A stretch of DNA of 64,000 nt from NCBI RefSeq assembly GCF_032598785.1, contig NZ_CP102984.1; one strand, given 5' to 3'. Source of the DNA: Terrisporobacter petrolearius (GTDB lineage Bacteria; Bacillota; Clostridia; Peptostreptococcales; Peptostreptococcaceae). Below are positions 8,501-16,340 of the stretch, in pieces (the first letter of the stretch is position 1; every line of letters starts with the position of its first letter). The translations under genes were made by a program, and so were the position numbers. Below the pieces are notes generated by a model that was not told the origin of the DNA, made no database searches, and saw only the letters and a list, made by a program, of their open reading frames with translations.

Positions 8501-8719
8501 ACTGTGGAGGATACAGGAATTGGGATAGAAGAAAAATATCATAATATAATCTTTGATAGGTTTAATCAAATTGTAGATGAACATGGTGAGAATAAAGGTG
8601 GAAGTGGACTGGGACTTACAATTACAAAACATATAATTGATTTACATGAGGGTAGAATAAAAGTGGAAAGTGAAAAAAATAAAGGTACAAAATTCATAAT
8701 AATTTTGCCTGTAAAATAA
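5537..8719 (+). CDS. Membrane sensor histidine kinase with two-component regulator propeller
   Basis: The protein has 1060 residues. A signal peptide (about 1-25) is followed by some 14 propeller repeats (pattern NLWIGT.DGLN) building two periplasmic-type beta-propellers to about residue 690, here exposed outside the cell. A Y_Y_Y domain (IQYYYKLEGANDDW) follows, then one membrane helix near 776-795, a coiled linker and HisKA with FINLSHELRTPLN (H near 841). The HATPase_c domain has NAQKFTPKGG, DTGIGI and GSGLGL. It lacks the receiver and AraC domains that many Bacteroidetes homologues carry, and no response regulator gene is adjacent. The start is GTG, 6-8 bases after AAAGGAG. The ligand is unknown, but related proteins often sense carbohydrates. 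Confidence 0.9.
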   Translation: MNKLKYTLTLLITLICILPKDIYASKMMNFENITIENGLSQASAETIIQDSKGYIWIGTNDGLNRYNGADIKVFKYDKDIKSSIISSYITALGEDKNGNLWVGTDEGLSKINLSDYSIKNYRYYKNDKDKPYYAILTIYVDDKGNVYMGNNDGVYLYNEKGGNFDKILGLKDNISDKNIYAINKDSQDNLWIGTGQGINKIDAKTNKVSQYTIGNIKTTQWGKISSIVFDNNNNLWVGTSEQGLKKIDLKNNKVKSFNMDENNTNKLQSNSIRKILYDSSGNIWIATEKGISKHIEGDTFVTYKNKDYDSSTLANNIVFTLMEDDSGLIWAGTYTGVSIFDSRNKIQIYKNDPTDENSLSNNVVMGVYEDDEGLLWIGTRDNGLNVIDRKNDNIIHIYEGNTKYDLSTNAISVIKGKGNVIWVGTRNGVNKIDKVNKTIEKYTTEAGLIDNNIKSLFIDSKNNLWIGTPKGLNILNIESEEIFGVTDKLIKAGIQDPYIQEIYEDKKGVFWIGGYTSGGLIKLDPRKNTIETFNNYKKEDGEEAVVNTIRNIVEDENNNLWIGTNDGLLKFNKDKKTFKAYTERDGLANNIVYQILVDEDKNLWMSTNNGISKFDINNNRFTNLRSTDGLQSNEFNGNSAYKCKNGNFVFVGIEGLNIFDPKEVLQTDYEGRVNFDSFEVEGKDYTNIDGKVFKYNENFIRIKYFLTDYRKNNNIQYYYKLEGANDDWVLVKNNEAIFGDLKPGKYKFRIKCRNNSGEMSKENSVSFTIKPPIWESNIAIILYIIIIMFLLYSNRNKMKKLDKLVNKKTSQLNDEMEKNKILYEKVIQAERSKNNYFINLSHELRTPLNVINSIEQLIRSICNSDKELTKDKLESYMDIMKSNTDRLLNLINNIIDTSKIENGKYKLNKEKKNIVYIVEEATLSLKESIESSGIDLIFDTEVEEKIINCDKYDIERCIVNLVSNAQKFTPKGGSIRVNIEDLKDFVKITVEDTGIGIEEKYHNIIFDRFNQIVDEHGENKGGSGLGLTITKHIIDLHEGRIKVESEKNKGTKFIIILPVK

Positions 8720-8748
8720 AAAAAGCTGCTATTTAGCGGCTTTTTTTA
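8720..8748. terminator. Bidirectional terminator between the propeller kinase and the ThrE-type genes
   Basis: AAAGCTGCT and AGCGGCTTT pair around ATTT, with an A-run before and a T-run after, so it can serve both converging genes. Confidence 0.85.
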
Positions 8749-9184
8749 TAGATAACATATGTAGGGTTTTAACTAGAGATGTTACAACTAAAATTCCCAA
8801 AGAAATGGCACCACCAACAAATAAAACATCAGCTCCTTTTGAAATTGCATTGTTATAATCATGTTGAACTAAATAAAGCATAGTATTATACATTCCAAGT
8901 CCTGGAACTAAAGGAATAATGCCAGGTATTATAAAAATTATTGCTGGCTGTCTTAATTTTCTGGCTAAAATCTCACTAAAATAAGAAACTAGCAAAGCAG
9001 CTATAAAGTTTGCTAATATGTCATTTCCACTTAATTTAACCAAATAATAAAATACAGACCATCCAAGTCCACCCACAAATCCGCTAGATATAAGTGTAGA
9101 TTTAGGAGCATTTAGAAAAATAGCAAAACCAACAGTAGCAAAAAATGAATAGATAAAATGCAAATATAAGGGCATATCTGTCAT
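8729..9184 (-). CDS. Threonine/serine exporter family protein, small subunit (DUF3815, YjjB-like)
   Basis: The 151-residue membrane protein has about four to five helices and matches the C-terminal half of ThrE-type exporters (ThrE_2). The motif IIFIIPGIIPLVPGLGMY resembles the LVPG segment of the partner protein at 9184-9972. Its ATG overlaps the stop codon of that upstream gene, so the two are translationally coupled and probably form one two-component amino-acid exporter. The split arrangement corresponds to E. coli YjjP/YjjB, which has been linked to succinate export in that species; the substrate here is not known. Confidence 0.85.
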   Translation of the reverse strand: MTDMPLYLHFIYSFFATVGFAIFLNAPKSTLISSGFVGGLGWSVFYYLVKLSGNDILANFIAALLVSYFSEILARKLRQPAIIFIIPGIIPLVPGLGMYNTMLYLVQHDYNNAISKGADVLFVGGAISLGILVVTSLVKTLHMLSIKKAAK

Positions 9185-9972
9185 TATAAACTTCCTCCTA
9201 ATCTAAGCCAAATATCTAAAATAATACCAACACCACATGCTATACTTACAGCTGTAACGCCAGCATCAAAAGCACGAGCAACTCCAGAAATCAGGTCACC
9301 AGCAATCAAATCTCTAATTCCTTTTATAAAAGACACTCCTGGAAGTAGAGGCATAATAGAGCCGACTATCAACAAAGCAGGTGTAGGGAGAATGTTTATT
9401 TGAGACAAAACAACTCCAACAAAAGCTATAAAAGTTGAGGATATTAGAGAAGAAAAGGCAGGTATAGTACTTACTTTCATAGTTTTTTTATAAATCATGA
9501 CTGCCAATATAGATGTAATGAAAGTTGAAATAAAAGTAGGGATATTGTTTCCTTGTAATAGAGTTGCAAAGAAAGCAGAACCTATTCCAGTAGAAAAACT
9601 TAAAATCCATGAGGTATAAGATGTAGTATTTATAATTTCTTTTAACTCTTTCATAGCATCTTGTACAGTCAGCTCAGTGTTAGTAACGTATTTTCTTGAA
9701 AAATTATTTAACATGGAAATTTTATTTAAATCTATAGATCTAGACTTTATTGTTCTCATAAATGAATATCCATCAAATCTATAATCAGATATAATTATAG
9801 CAGTTGGAGAGGTAAATACATTTACATGATTATAGTTTCTAGATTTACATATTCTAATTATAGTATCTTCTACACGATATGTTTCTGCACCATTTGTAAG
9901 CATAAGTTCACCAATAAATAGTGCTAATCGTAGTACATTTTTTTTGTTGTCAGGTTTAAACTCATTTTCCAT
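9184..9972 (-). CDS. Threonine/serine exporter family protein, large subunit (DUF1212, YjjP-like)
   Basis: The 262-residue protein starts with a soluble ~110-residue domain (ELMLTNGAETYRVEDTIIRIC, then FTSPTAIIISD), followed by about five membrane helices ending in MPLLPGVSFIKGIRDLIAGD. This is the ThrE/DUF1212 pattern. AAGGAGGTAATTTC places a strong ribosome site before the ATG. It is the promoter-proximal gene of a two-gene operon with the small subunit. It probably exports small amino acids or carboxylates. The exact substrate cannot be read from the sequence. Confidence 0.87.
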   Translation of the reverse strand: MENEFKPDNKKNVLRLALFIGELMLTNGAETYRVEDTIIRICKSRNYNHVNVFTSPTAIIISDYRFDGYSFMRTIKSRSIDLNKISMLNNFSRKYVTNTELTVQDAMKELKEIINTTSYTSWILSFSTGIGSAFFATLLQGNNIPTFISTFITSILAVMIYKKTMKVSTIPAFSSLISSTFIAFVGVVLSQINILPTPALLIVGSIMPLLPGVSFIKGIRDLIAGDLISGVARAFDAGVTAVSIACGVGIILDIWLRLGGSL

Positions 9973-10155
9973 GAAATTACCTCCTTAAGATGTCATGGTA
10001 ATTAATAAAGTTAGTTATATCTATATTATGTAAAAGGGGAATATTCTAAACATGTAAAAGTTAATAATAAAAAAGTAAAATATATGAAGAATAAAAATTT
10101 GAAAGCTTATATACTTATAAGATATAAGGATGTTTAAAAGAAAGGGGTAAAAATT

Positions 10156-10725
10156 ATGTCGCAAATATATTATGTATCTGATTATCATTTTTTTCATGAA
10201 CTAGCATTAAAAAGAAGCAGAAGTAAATATTTTAATAATATTGATGAAATGAATGAAGAAATTATAAAAAAACATAATGATAAAGTTAAAGTTGATGATC
10301 ATGTTTACATATTAGGGGATATTATAGTATGTGAAGAACAAGATTTAGAAGAAAAACTTAAGATGACAGTAGGAAGACTTAAGGGACATTTACATCTTAT
10401 TCTTGGAAATCATGATTATAAGTTTCGTAATAATCCTGTATTTTTAAATTGTTTTGAAACTGTGGAAGAAAGTAAGTTAATAAGAGATAATAATAAATGG
10501 GTTCAGCTTTGTCATTATCCAATCCTTTTATGGTATAGAAAGAATAAAGGAGCATATCATGTTTTTGGTCATATGCATGATGATTCTTTTACAAAGGAAT
10601 TTCATATTATTAAAAAAGAAAAAAATTTATTTAATGCATGTGTAGAAATTAATAATTTTGAACCGTGTACAATAGGTGATTTAATTAGTAATAATGATAG
10701 ATTTTATAAAAAAACACTAAGCTGA
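10156..10725 (+). CDS. Metallophosphoesterase
   Basis: The 189-residue cytoplasmic enzyme of the calcineurin-like superfamily has a complete set of metal ligands: D9 and H11 in SDYHFFHE, D55 in LGDI, N85 and H86 in GNHD, H120 in CHYP, and H139/H141 in GHMH. The two-metal centre cleaves phosphomonoesters or diesters; the substrate of this short subfamily is not established. GAAAGGGGT precedes the ATG. It is a single gene closed by a long terminator that overlaps its stop codon. Confidence 0.88.
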   Translation: MSQIYYVSDYHFFHELALKRSRSKYFNNIDEMNEEIIKKHNDKVKVDDHVYILGDIIVCEEQDLEEKLKMTVGRLKGHLHLILGNHDYKFRNNPVFLNCFETVEESKLIRDNNKWVQLCHYPILLWYRKNKGAYHVFGHMHDDSFTKEFHIIKKEKNLFNACVEINNFEPCTIGDLISNNDRFYKKTLS

Positions 10726-10757
10726 ACAAAAATTTAATTTTGTTTAGTTTAGTGTTT
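10712..10757 (+). terminator. Long-stem terminator after the phosphoesterase
   Basis: About 20 base pairs form between AAACACTAAGCTGAACAAAA and its partner, including two G-U pairs. The hairpin starts inside the last codons of the gene. The T-run is weak, so its strength rests on the stem. Confidence 0.75.
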
Positions 10758-10760
10758 GAT

Positions 10761-11099
10761 TTACTCATACCAATTGAAGATAACATCGATACTTTCAGAA
10801 GAAGAATAAAAGTTTTTAGCACTGTTTTTTACTTCACTTTCTTTAATTATATTAATATCACCATTGTTATAATCAACATCTCTACCTAAATAAGAAATTA
10901 TTTCAGCTAAATTATTTAAATCTTCAGAATCTACACTATTTGGAACAGTTATTGTTAAATCATTAAATTGTTCATCCTTCACCAATGGGAAAGGATATGA
11001 ACGGAAATTTAAATCATTATTTTCTTTGTAATCAAAATCAACATAGGATTCATTTGAAATATATGCCCAAGGATTATCAATATCTATTATAGTTGTCGC
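10761..11099 (-). pseudogene. Truncated hypothetical gene (5' end missing)
   Basis: An open frame of about 112 codons runs from a TAA at 11100-11102 to the stop at 10761 and reads IDIDNPWAYISNESYVDF near its beginning, ending IDVIFNWYE. It has no ATG or GTG with a ribosome site in the upstream half. The only possible starts (TTG/GTG near 10983) lack a Shine-Dalgarno sequence and would discard protein-like sequence. I therefore read it as the 3' remnant of a longer gene. I do not recognise the family. An intact small protein with an unusual start remains possible. Confidence 0.45.
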
Positions 11100-11170
11100 T
11101 TATAGTAGATAAAGTTACAGATTTTTTTGAAAGCTTAATTATATTAAATAGAATAAATGTGCATATTATT

Positions 11171-12139
11171 TTAAAAATAATTATCTCTTAAGAGTTGAGC
11201 ATTCTTTCTATTAACTAAATATTTTTTTAGTTCAGTTAAACATAAAAATAAAATAGCTCGATTTTCAAACTCGTCTCTATTTTTAGGAAGAGGTTGAATT
11301 TTCATATCTTTATAAATCATATCTAAATCATTTAATAAATTAGTAATAGTGTCTGATTCAAAAGAAGTATTACCAACTTTGTTAATAAATATGGCAAGTA
11401 CATATCCTTGATAAGGAACGCAGTTTAGTTGGGAAACTAAATCATAGAGAGTGCTTAGAACATCTCTTTGACTTTTGATTATTTCCATATGTTCTAAAAA
11501 ATATTGAGTGTCACTTAGCAGATTGTTATTAATATTTTCATAAGCATCTTTTGTGCTATTATTTATTAATTTATTTAGCTTATCTAAGTTGTGTTGAAAG
11601 GAAATGTCTTTGTCTGGATCTCTTATCATGTTGGCAATGTCTATTAGAATTAAGCTAACTTGTTCTTGGAGTTTTTGTTGGCCAATATAGATTTTGTGAA
11701 AATTAGAAGGCATAAACATATTGATTATTATACCTATACCAGCTCCAATTATAAAAAGTCCTGTTTCATTCAATATCCAATAAGTACTCATGGAACCTTG
11801 AAGTAAATAATGAGAGGAAATAACTACACACATTGCAATAACATTGCTAATTTTCAGTGCAAAGCAAGTACCTATTGTAATAAATATGTATAATGAAAAA
11901 GCAAACAAATTATATCCTAGCAAACAAAAACAAATGTAAGAATAAATTGTACATAGTATAAATCCAAATAGTTTGCTCAAAGCCCCTGCTAAAGTTTCTT
12001 TTTTAGTATCTTTTACGACTAAAAGAGTAATTACTCCAGCTACAATTGAATATTGCAGATTAAATAAAGATGCAATAATAATAGCCAATATGCTTCCAAA
12101 TGATAATTTTATTACTTTAAGTGCATCTGTTTTGTTCAA
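11171..12139 (-). CDS. Aromatic-acid-exporter-like membrane protein (ArAE_1 with C-terminal domain)
   Basis: The protein has 322 residues. About five membrane helices occupy the first ~150 (FGSILAIIIASLF, IVAGVITLLVV, FIITIGTCFALKI-like segments, GLFIIGAGIGIIINMFMPSN). A long alpha-helical soluble domain follows, as in the ArAE_1/ArAE_1_C family. TLLVVKDTKKETLAGALSKLFG is the loop conserved in the family and can be compared with QTTVKSSLTVGLNRLKGTFIG at 3184-4068. The two proteins are distant relatives rather than recent duplicates. AAGGAGGTTTTT precedes the ATG. Substrate unknown. Confidence 0.8.
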   Translation of the reverse strand: MNKTDALKVIKLSFGSILAIIIASLFNLQYSIVAGVITLLVVKDTKKETLAGALSKLFGFILCTIYSYICFCLLGYNLFAFSLYIFITIGTCFALKISNVIAMCVVISSHYLLQGSMSTYWILNETGLFIIGAGIGIIINMFMPSNFHKIYIGQQKLQEQVSLILIDIANMIRDPDKDISFQHNLDKLNKLINNSTKDAYENINNNLLSDTQYFLEHMEIIKSQRDVLSTLYDLVSQLNCVPYQGYVLAIFINKVGNTSFESDTITNLLNDLDMIYKDMKIQPLPKNRDEFENRAILFLCLTELKKYLVNRKNAQLLRDNYF

Positions 12140-12300
12140 ATAAAAACCTCCTTATGAAATTGTATAATTCATATTTTAGCATAAATATAGTCCTTTATGA
12201 AGAAATTATATTGTATATTTAAAAGATATATACTTATGATATATTTCTATAATTATTTCAAAAAAGAGACAATAAACAATTAATAATATGATATTTTAAA

Positions 12301-12321
12301 ACGGTTTATTCACCGTATAAT
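12301..12321 (+). promoter_or_regulatory. Small inverted repeat with -10-like box before the YkvI-type gene
   Basis: ACGGT and ACCGT flank a 6-base spacer, with TATAAT directly following. It could be an operator overlapping a -10 element about 75 bases before the start codon. No convincing -35 box is seen. Confidence 0.3.
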
Positions 12322-12395
12322 GAGTCATACAAAGTTTATAGATACATATATTTAGTACTAGCCCTTAAATATTTATCATTAGGGAGGGATTATAT

Positions 12396-13466
12396 ATGAT
12401 GCAAAAAATCAACAAATTAAATGTGATGAAATTTGCAGGTGCTTTTATAGCTTTTATTATTGGGTCTGGATTTGCAACAGGACAGGAGATTATGCAGTTT
12501 TTTACTTCTAATGGTTTAAGTAGTTTAGTATCAATAGTTATAAGTTTGATTTTATTTACATATTTCGGAAGTACTGTTATGGAAGCTGGATACGATTACG
12601 GAAGTTATAAAAAATACAGACCATACAAATATTTTTGTGGGAATAGGGTAGGACTATTTTATGAATATTTTGTACCAGTGTTATTGTTTATAAGTGTTAT
12701 CGTTATGATTTCAGGGGCTGGAGCAACACTACAAGAATATTACGGATTAAATTATTATGTTGGTTGCGCTATGATGACCATATTAGTGCTTATTGCTTTT
12801 ATTTGTGGTTTAGATAGCCTTATTAATATAATTGGTTTTATTGGTCCTATCATAGTTATTTTTTCTTTGATTGTAGGGTTTACCATTTTGATTCAAAACT
12901 TAGAGGGATTAAACAATATTTCACAAATAATGGTGGATATCAACCTTAAAAAAGCAGGAGGAAACTGTGTTAAAAGTGGTATATTATATGCATCATATAA
13001 CATGGTAAGTGGATTGTTTTTCTTTACTTCTCTTGGAAATAGCGCAGATACTAGAAGGGAAGCTAAGTATGGAGCTATTGTTGGAAGTTTATTATTGATG
13101 ATAGTTATTTTAGTTATGAATTTTGCTTTACTATCAAAAATAAAGGATATTTATAAATTATCTATACCAACTTTATATTTTGCAAAATCCATATCACCTA
13201 TATTTGGTAGAATTTTTTCTGTTGTTTTATTATGTGGTATTTTCTCAACAGCTGCACCAAATTTTTGGACAGTATGTGATAAAGTTTCAAAGGAAGGAAA
13301 ATACAATGCAAATATTATCGCCCTTATTATTTCGATGTTGGCATTTTTATTTGGATTATTTCCCTTTGAAAAATTAGTGGGAAACGTATATCCATTTACA
13401 GGTATATTGGGCGTTGTATTATTTATATGCATATGTCTAAAACAGATTAGCAAAAGAATTATATAA
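12396..13466 (+). CDS. YkvI-family membrane transporter
   Basis: The 356-residue protein has about ten hydrophobic helices. Its first helix contains AFIAFIIGSGFATGQEIMQFF, the broken-helix signature of YkvI proteins, distant members of the APC/LeuT-fold group of amino-acid transporters. No soluble domain is present. AGGGAGGG lies seven bases before the ATG. The gene stands alone between divergent and convergent neighbours and shares a bidirectional terminator with the LysR gene. The family assignment is good; the transported solute is not known. Confidence 0.8.
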   Translation: MMQKINKLNVMKFAGAFIAFIIGSGFATGQEIMQFFTSNGLSSLVSIVISLILFTYFGSTVMEAGYDYGSYKKYRPYKYFCGNRVGLFYEYFVPVLLFISVIVMISGAGATLQEYYGLNYYVGCAMMTILVLIAFICGLDSLINIIGFIGPIIVIFSLIVGFTILIQNLEGLNNISQIMVDINLKKAGGNCVKSGILYASYNMVSGLFFFTSLGNSADTRREAKYGAIVGSLLLMIVILVMNFALLSKIKDIYKLSIPTLYFAKSISPIFGRIFSVVLLCGIFSTAAPNFWTVCDKVSKEGKYNANIIALIISMLAFLFGLFPFEKLVGNVYPFTGILGVVLFICICLKQISKRII

Positions 13467-13475
13467 CTCATACAT

Positions 13476-13520
13476 AAAAAATAAGTATAACTTCAGTTAA
13501 TAAGTTATACTTATTTTTTT
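13476..13520. terminator. Bidirectional terminator between the YkvI-type and LysR genes
   Basis: AAATAAGTATAACTT pairs with AAGTTATACTTATTT around an 8-base loop, with A-rich and T-rich flanks. The LysR stop codon lies in its distal arm. Confidence 0.9.
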
Positions 13521-14422
13521 ATTAATAAATCTTTCATAAAATCGGATGTTTTATATTTTTTCGAAATTTCTTTTAATGTTATTATTGAAGGAGTCATGAT
13601 TTTATCCTTATGATGAACAAGTTTAAAGGATCTTTTCAATGGATTCAAATCAGTTTTTATAATATGGATTTTGCCACATATGATATCTTCTTCAAAAGTA
13701 TGTATAGATAGAAGTGACAAACAATCGTCATCTAAAATAGCCCTTCTAATTGTATCAGTTGAACTAGCTTCATATGCTAATTGTATCTGAATTTTATACT
13801 TATGTAAAATTTGTTCGAAAAATTCTCTTGTACCGCTGCCGTCTTCTCTCATAGCAAATCTTTGGTTTTCTAAATCATACAATGTTACTTTTTCTTTTTT
13901 TGAAAGAGGATGATTATTGTTACATAAAAGAACAAGATAATCATCTATTACAGGAGTAGTAACTAAATCTTGAGAATGAATTTCACCTTCTACAATAGCA
14001 ATATCTAAGTCAGATTCTAATAATTTTTTTTCAACCATAGTAGTGTTATTAACATAAGCATAAGTGTTTACCCTAGGGGCAAGGTTATGAAATTCTTTTA
14101 ATATTTTAGATAAAAGACAAGTTCCAACAGTTACAGAAGCACCTATGCGTAAATTTTCTATATGAAGATTGTCATTCATTGTTTTTTCTAAATTATCAAA
14201 TTGTTCAACTACTTTAGTTGCATAGGAGAATAGTTCTTTACCAAAAGATGTTATATATAACTTCTTTGATAATCTTTCGAAAAGCTTTTGACCGTAGTGA
14301 TCTTCTAATTCACGAATAGCTTGGCTTACTGTAGGCTGAGAAATGAATAATCTTTGTGCGGCTAAGCTCATTTTACCTGTTCTTGCTACTTCAATAAAAA
14401 TTCTCAAGTGTCTGATAGTCAT
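13511..14422 (-). CDS. LysR-family transcriptional regulator (CysL/YeiE-like)
   Basis: The 303-residue regulator has an N-terminal winged helix (MTIRHLRIFIEVARTGKMSL, then AAQRLFISQPTVSQAIRELE) and a LysR substrate-binding domain from about residue 90. AMREDGSGTREFF resembles the anion-binding loop of CysL/CbbR/YeiE-type regulators of sulfur and carbon assimilation. It is divergent from a decayed sulfite/nitrite reductase gene, and a 15-bp palindrome lies between them. The likely original job was to activate that reductase, so the regulator may now be orphaned. AGAAAGGGGGTATTTT precedes the ATG. Confidence 0.9.
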   Translation of the reverse strand: MTIRHLRIFIEVARTGKMSLAAQRLFISQPTVSQAIRELEDHYGQKLFERLSKKLYITSFGKELFSYATKVVEQFDNLEKTMNDNLHIENLRIGASVTVGTCLLSKILKEFHNLAPRVNTYAYVNNTTMVEKKLLESDLDIAIVEGEIHSQDLVTTPVIDDYLVLLCNNNHPLSKKEKVTLYDLENQRFAMREDGSGTREFFEQILHKYKIQIQLAYEASSTDTIRRAILDDDCLSLLSIHTFEEDIICGKIHIIKTDLNPLKRSFKLVHHKDKIMTPSIITLKEISKKYKTSDFMKDLLIKK

Positions 14423-14472
14423 AAAATACCCCCTTTCTATTAATAAATATGGTTAAATGATACTGATTATCT

Positions 14473-14487
14473 ATAGGTTATACCTAT
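14473..14487. promoter_or_regulatory. LysR-type palindromic operator candidate
   Basis: ATAGGT, TAT and ACCTAT form a perfect 6-bp inverted repeat with a T-N11-A layout, the usual LysR box. It sits 50 bases upstream of the divergent LysR start and about 120 bases before the reductase remnant. Confidence 0.6.
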
Positions 14488-14606
14488 GTTTTTCATAAGA
14501 TAATATCACTTTTAATAGCATATCACAAGTGTTAAAATAAAACTAAGTTATAGGAAAAAAATATGAATTTTCTATTTGATATACAATATAGAATGGGTTG
14601 ATAAGT

Positions 14607-14997
14607 GTGAAAGTGCTTATTATTAGAGGTGTTGAAGCAGGAGGAATAGGTTCAAAAGACGACCAGTTGTATCATGTAAGGAACTACTTGTCAATATGGA
14701 TTAATAGATACATTTGAATTATTCGAAGAAATTCATGAAAGATTTTATAAATGTTATGCGAAAGTAAAATTACATCATAAATTTAAAATAGCCGTAGGAG
14801 TATGTACAATAAGTGCTTTTAAAGTTGTTGATGATAGATTAGAAATAGATGAAGATATATGTAATCACTGCGGCCATTGTATAGACAAGTGTCTATTTGA
14901 TTCAATAGAATATGGGACCTAAATAGAACGTTTAGGTTTTGAAAATGTAGAAAAACAATTATTATCAAATGATTTGCTTGAGAGAAAAAATAAATAA
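14607..14997 (+). pseudogene. Sulfite/nitrite reductase family protein (siroheme and 4Fe-4S), remnant
   Basis: Fragments of a dissimilatory-type sulfite/nitrite reductase remain in order: RGVEAGGIGSKDDQLYHVR, a frameshift near 14678, then TCQYGLIDTFELFEEIHERF, KFKIAVG, and a ferredoxin-like part with DICNHCGHCIDKC. A stop at about 14921 is followed by the C-terminal piece IERLGFENVEKQLL. The siroheme-binding block between KFKIAVG and the ferredoxin motif is missing, as is the segment after SIEYGT. The gene is thus dead by deletion, frameshift and stop. The full gene in relatives is divergent from a LysR gene, as here. The precise substrate of the ancestral enzyme is uncertain. Confidence 0.8.
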
Positions 14998-15050
14998 TAA
15001 ATGTAGATATTCATGTAGTTGGAGGAGCTACATGCTAATATAACAGAAAT

Positions 15051-15106
15051 AAAAAGAGTTGTCTTAAAATGATTTTGTATCATTATAATTAGACAACTCT
15101 TTTTTT
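15051..15106. terminator. Terminator after the reductase remnant
   Basis: AAAAAGAGTTGTCT pairs with AGACAACTCTTTTTTT, and an inner AATGAT/ATCATT stem extends it. It survives although the gene before it is dead. The following 15107-15304 holds nothing I can recognise. Confidence 0.9.
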
Positions 15107-15304
15107 ATAAAAATGTAATAATGCAATTAAAAAATATTAAATACTAATAAAATAGCTTAATATTTATAAATTTGATTCATATTGCAAATAAAAATCATTA
15201 AGTTTATTGAACTTGTAGGGAAATAGCAACGATAAAGAAAAGTTAGACGTATTTTTTTATAATTAAGTAAATAACAGAAATAGTTAAGTGGAAAATATAA
15301 AGTG

Positions 15305-16183
15305 CTATATTTGTATATTTTTAAAATGATTAATGATAAAATCTTTGAATATTTGAACATTTAGTGGTGAGTTATCAGTATATTTAGTGTAGAGATATAT
15401 TGAGCGATTACAAAAAGGTTTTTTTATATGCAAGAATTTAATTCCATTATAATTATCAAGTTTCCATGAAATTTCTGGAATAAATGCAACTCCTTGACCA
15501 AAAACAATTAAATCTCTTATAAGTGAATTATTAGTGCTTTCAAAAGTTATATTCGGCTTAAATCCAGCTGTTTTACAAAAATCATAAATTAAATTTCTTA
15601 GATGACCCTGTCCCAGTGCTATAAAATTCTCATTTTTAGCTTCGCATAAGCTGATAGTACCTTTATTTGATAAAGGATGTTTAGTTGATACTCCTAGCAA
15701 AATTTCTTCTTCAAGTAAACAGAAGGAATTTTTATAAGGATTAGGTTTATTAGTACAGTACAAGCATAAATCATAACTATCAAAATTATTATCTAAGTTA
15801 CTCAGCGATTGAGTTACTTCTAACTGAATATCTGGATAAGCAGATTTAAAAGCTATTAGTATGTCTGCAACAATTGATGAAGCACATAGGGATAAAAACC
15901 TTACTTTTTTGTTTTTCTCAATTAAATCAAATTCTTTTACATCATTTACTGTATCATCAAGAATTACTAATGCTTCTTCCACTTTTTCACAAAAATACTT
16001 TCCAGCATCATTTAAAATAATAGATTTTCCTCTTCTATCAAAGAGTTTTACTTCCAATTCTTTCTCCAAATTACGAATGATTTTACTAAGAGCTGGTTGT
16101 GCAATTCGAAGTTCATGAGCAGCCTTAGTCATATGTTCAGTTTTTGCAACTGTTAAAAAATATTTCAAGTGCAATAACTCCAT
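15305..16183 (-). CDS. LysR-family transcriptional regulator of the succinate island (inferred)
   Basis: The ~292-residue LysR protein has an N-terminal winged HTH (HLKYFLTVAKTEHMTKAAHE, then AQPALSKIIRNLEKEL) and an effector domain with GQGVAFIPEISWK near its end. I place the start at the ATG at 16181-16183 because GAGGGAG lies eight bases ahead; a TTG codon directly before it is less likely. It is divergent from the ten-gene succinate-to-propionate cluster, with only 157 bases between the starts, so it most likely controls that operon. The effector could be succinate or another pathway acid, but that is inference. Confidence 0.88.
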   Translation of the reverse strand: MELLHLKYFLTVAKTEHMTKAAHELRIAQPALSKIIRNLEKELEVKLFDRRGKSIILNDAGKYFCEKVEEALVILDDTVNDVKEFDLIEKNKKVRFLSLCASSIVADILIAFKSAYPDIQLEVTQSLSNLDNNFDSYDLCLYCTNKPNPYKNSFCLLEEEILLGVSTKHPLSNKGTISLCEAKNENFIALGQGHLRNLIYDFCKTAGFKPNITFESTNNSLIRDLIVFGQGVAFIPEISWKLDNYNGIKFLHIKKPFCNRSIYLYTKYTDNSPLNVQIFKDFIINHFKNIQI

Positions 16184-16205
16184 CAAATCAACTCCCTCAA
16201 ACCCT

Positions 16206-16244
16206 TATACCCAAAAGTATATAAGTATATATATATATATATAT
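16206..16244. promoter_or_regulatory. Divergent control region: LysR-box-like repeat next to a TA tract
   Basis: TATAC and GTATA (16206-16221) form an inverted repeat with a 6-base spacer. Directly beside it a pure TA tract runs over 16226-16244, about nine and a half units. Both lie between the LysR gene and the AspT-like gene. The tract could carry promoter elements or alter spacing if its length varies. Confidence 0.45.
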
Positions 16245-16340
16245 TATACAAGGCTTGATAAAAAACCTACAATATAATTAAAAAAAATGATTTATATAAA
16301 TCAAGAAATTAATAAAAAAATATTGTTAAGGGGGAAATGT

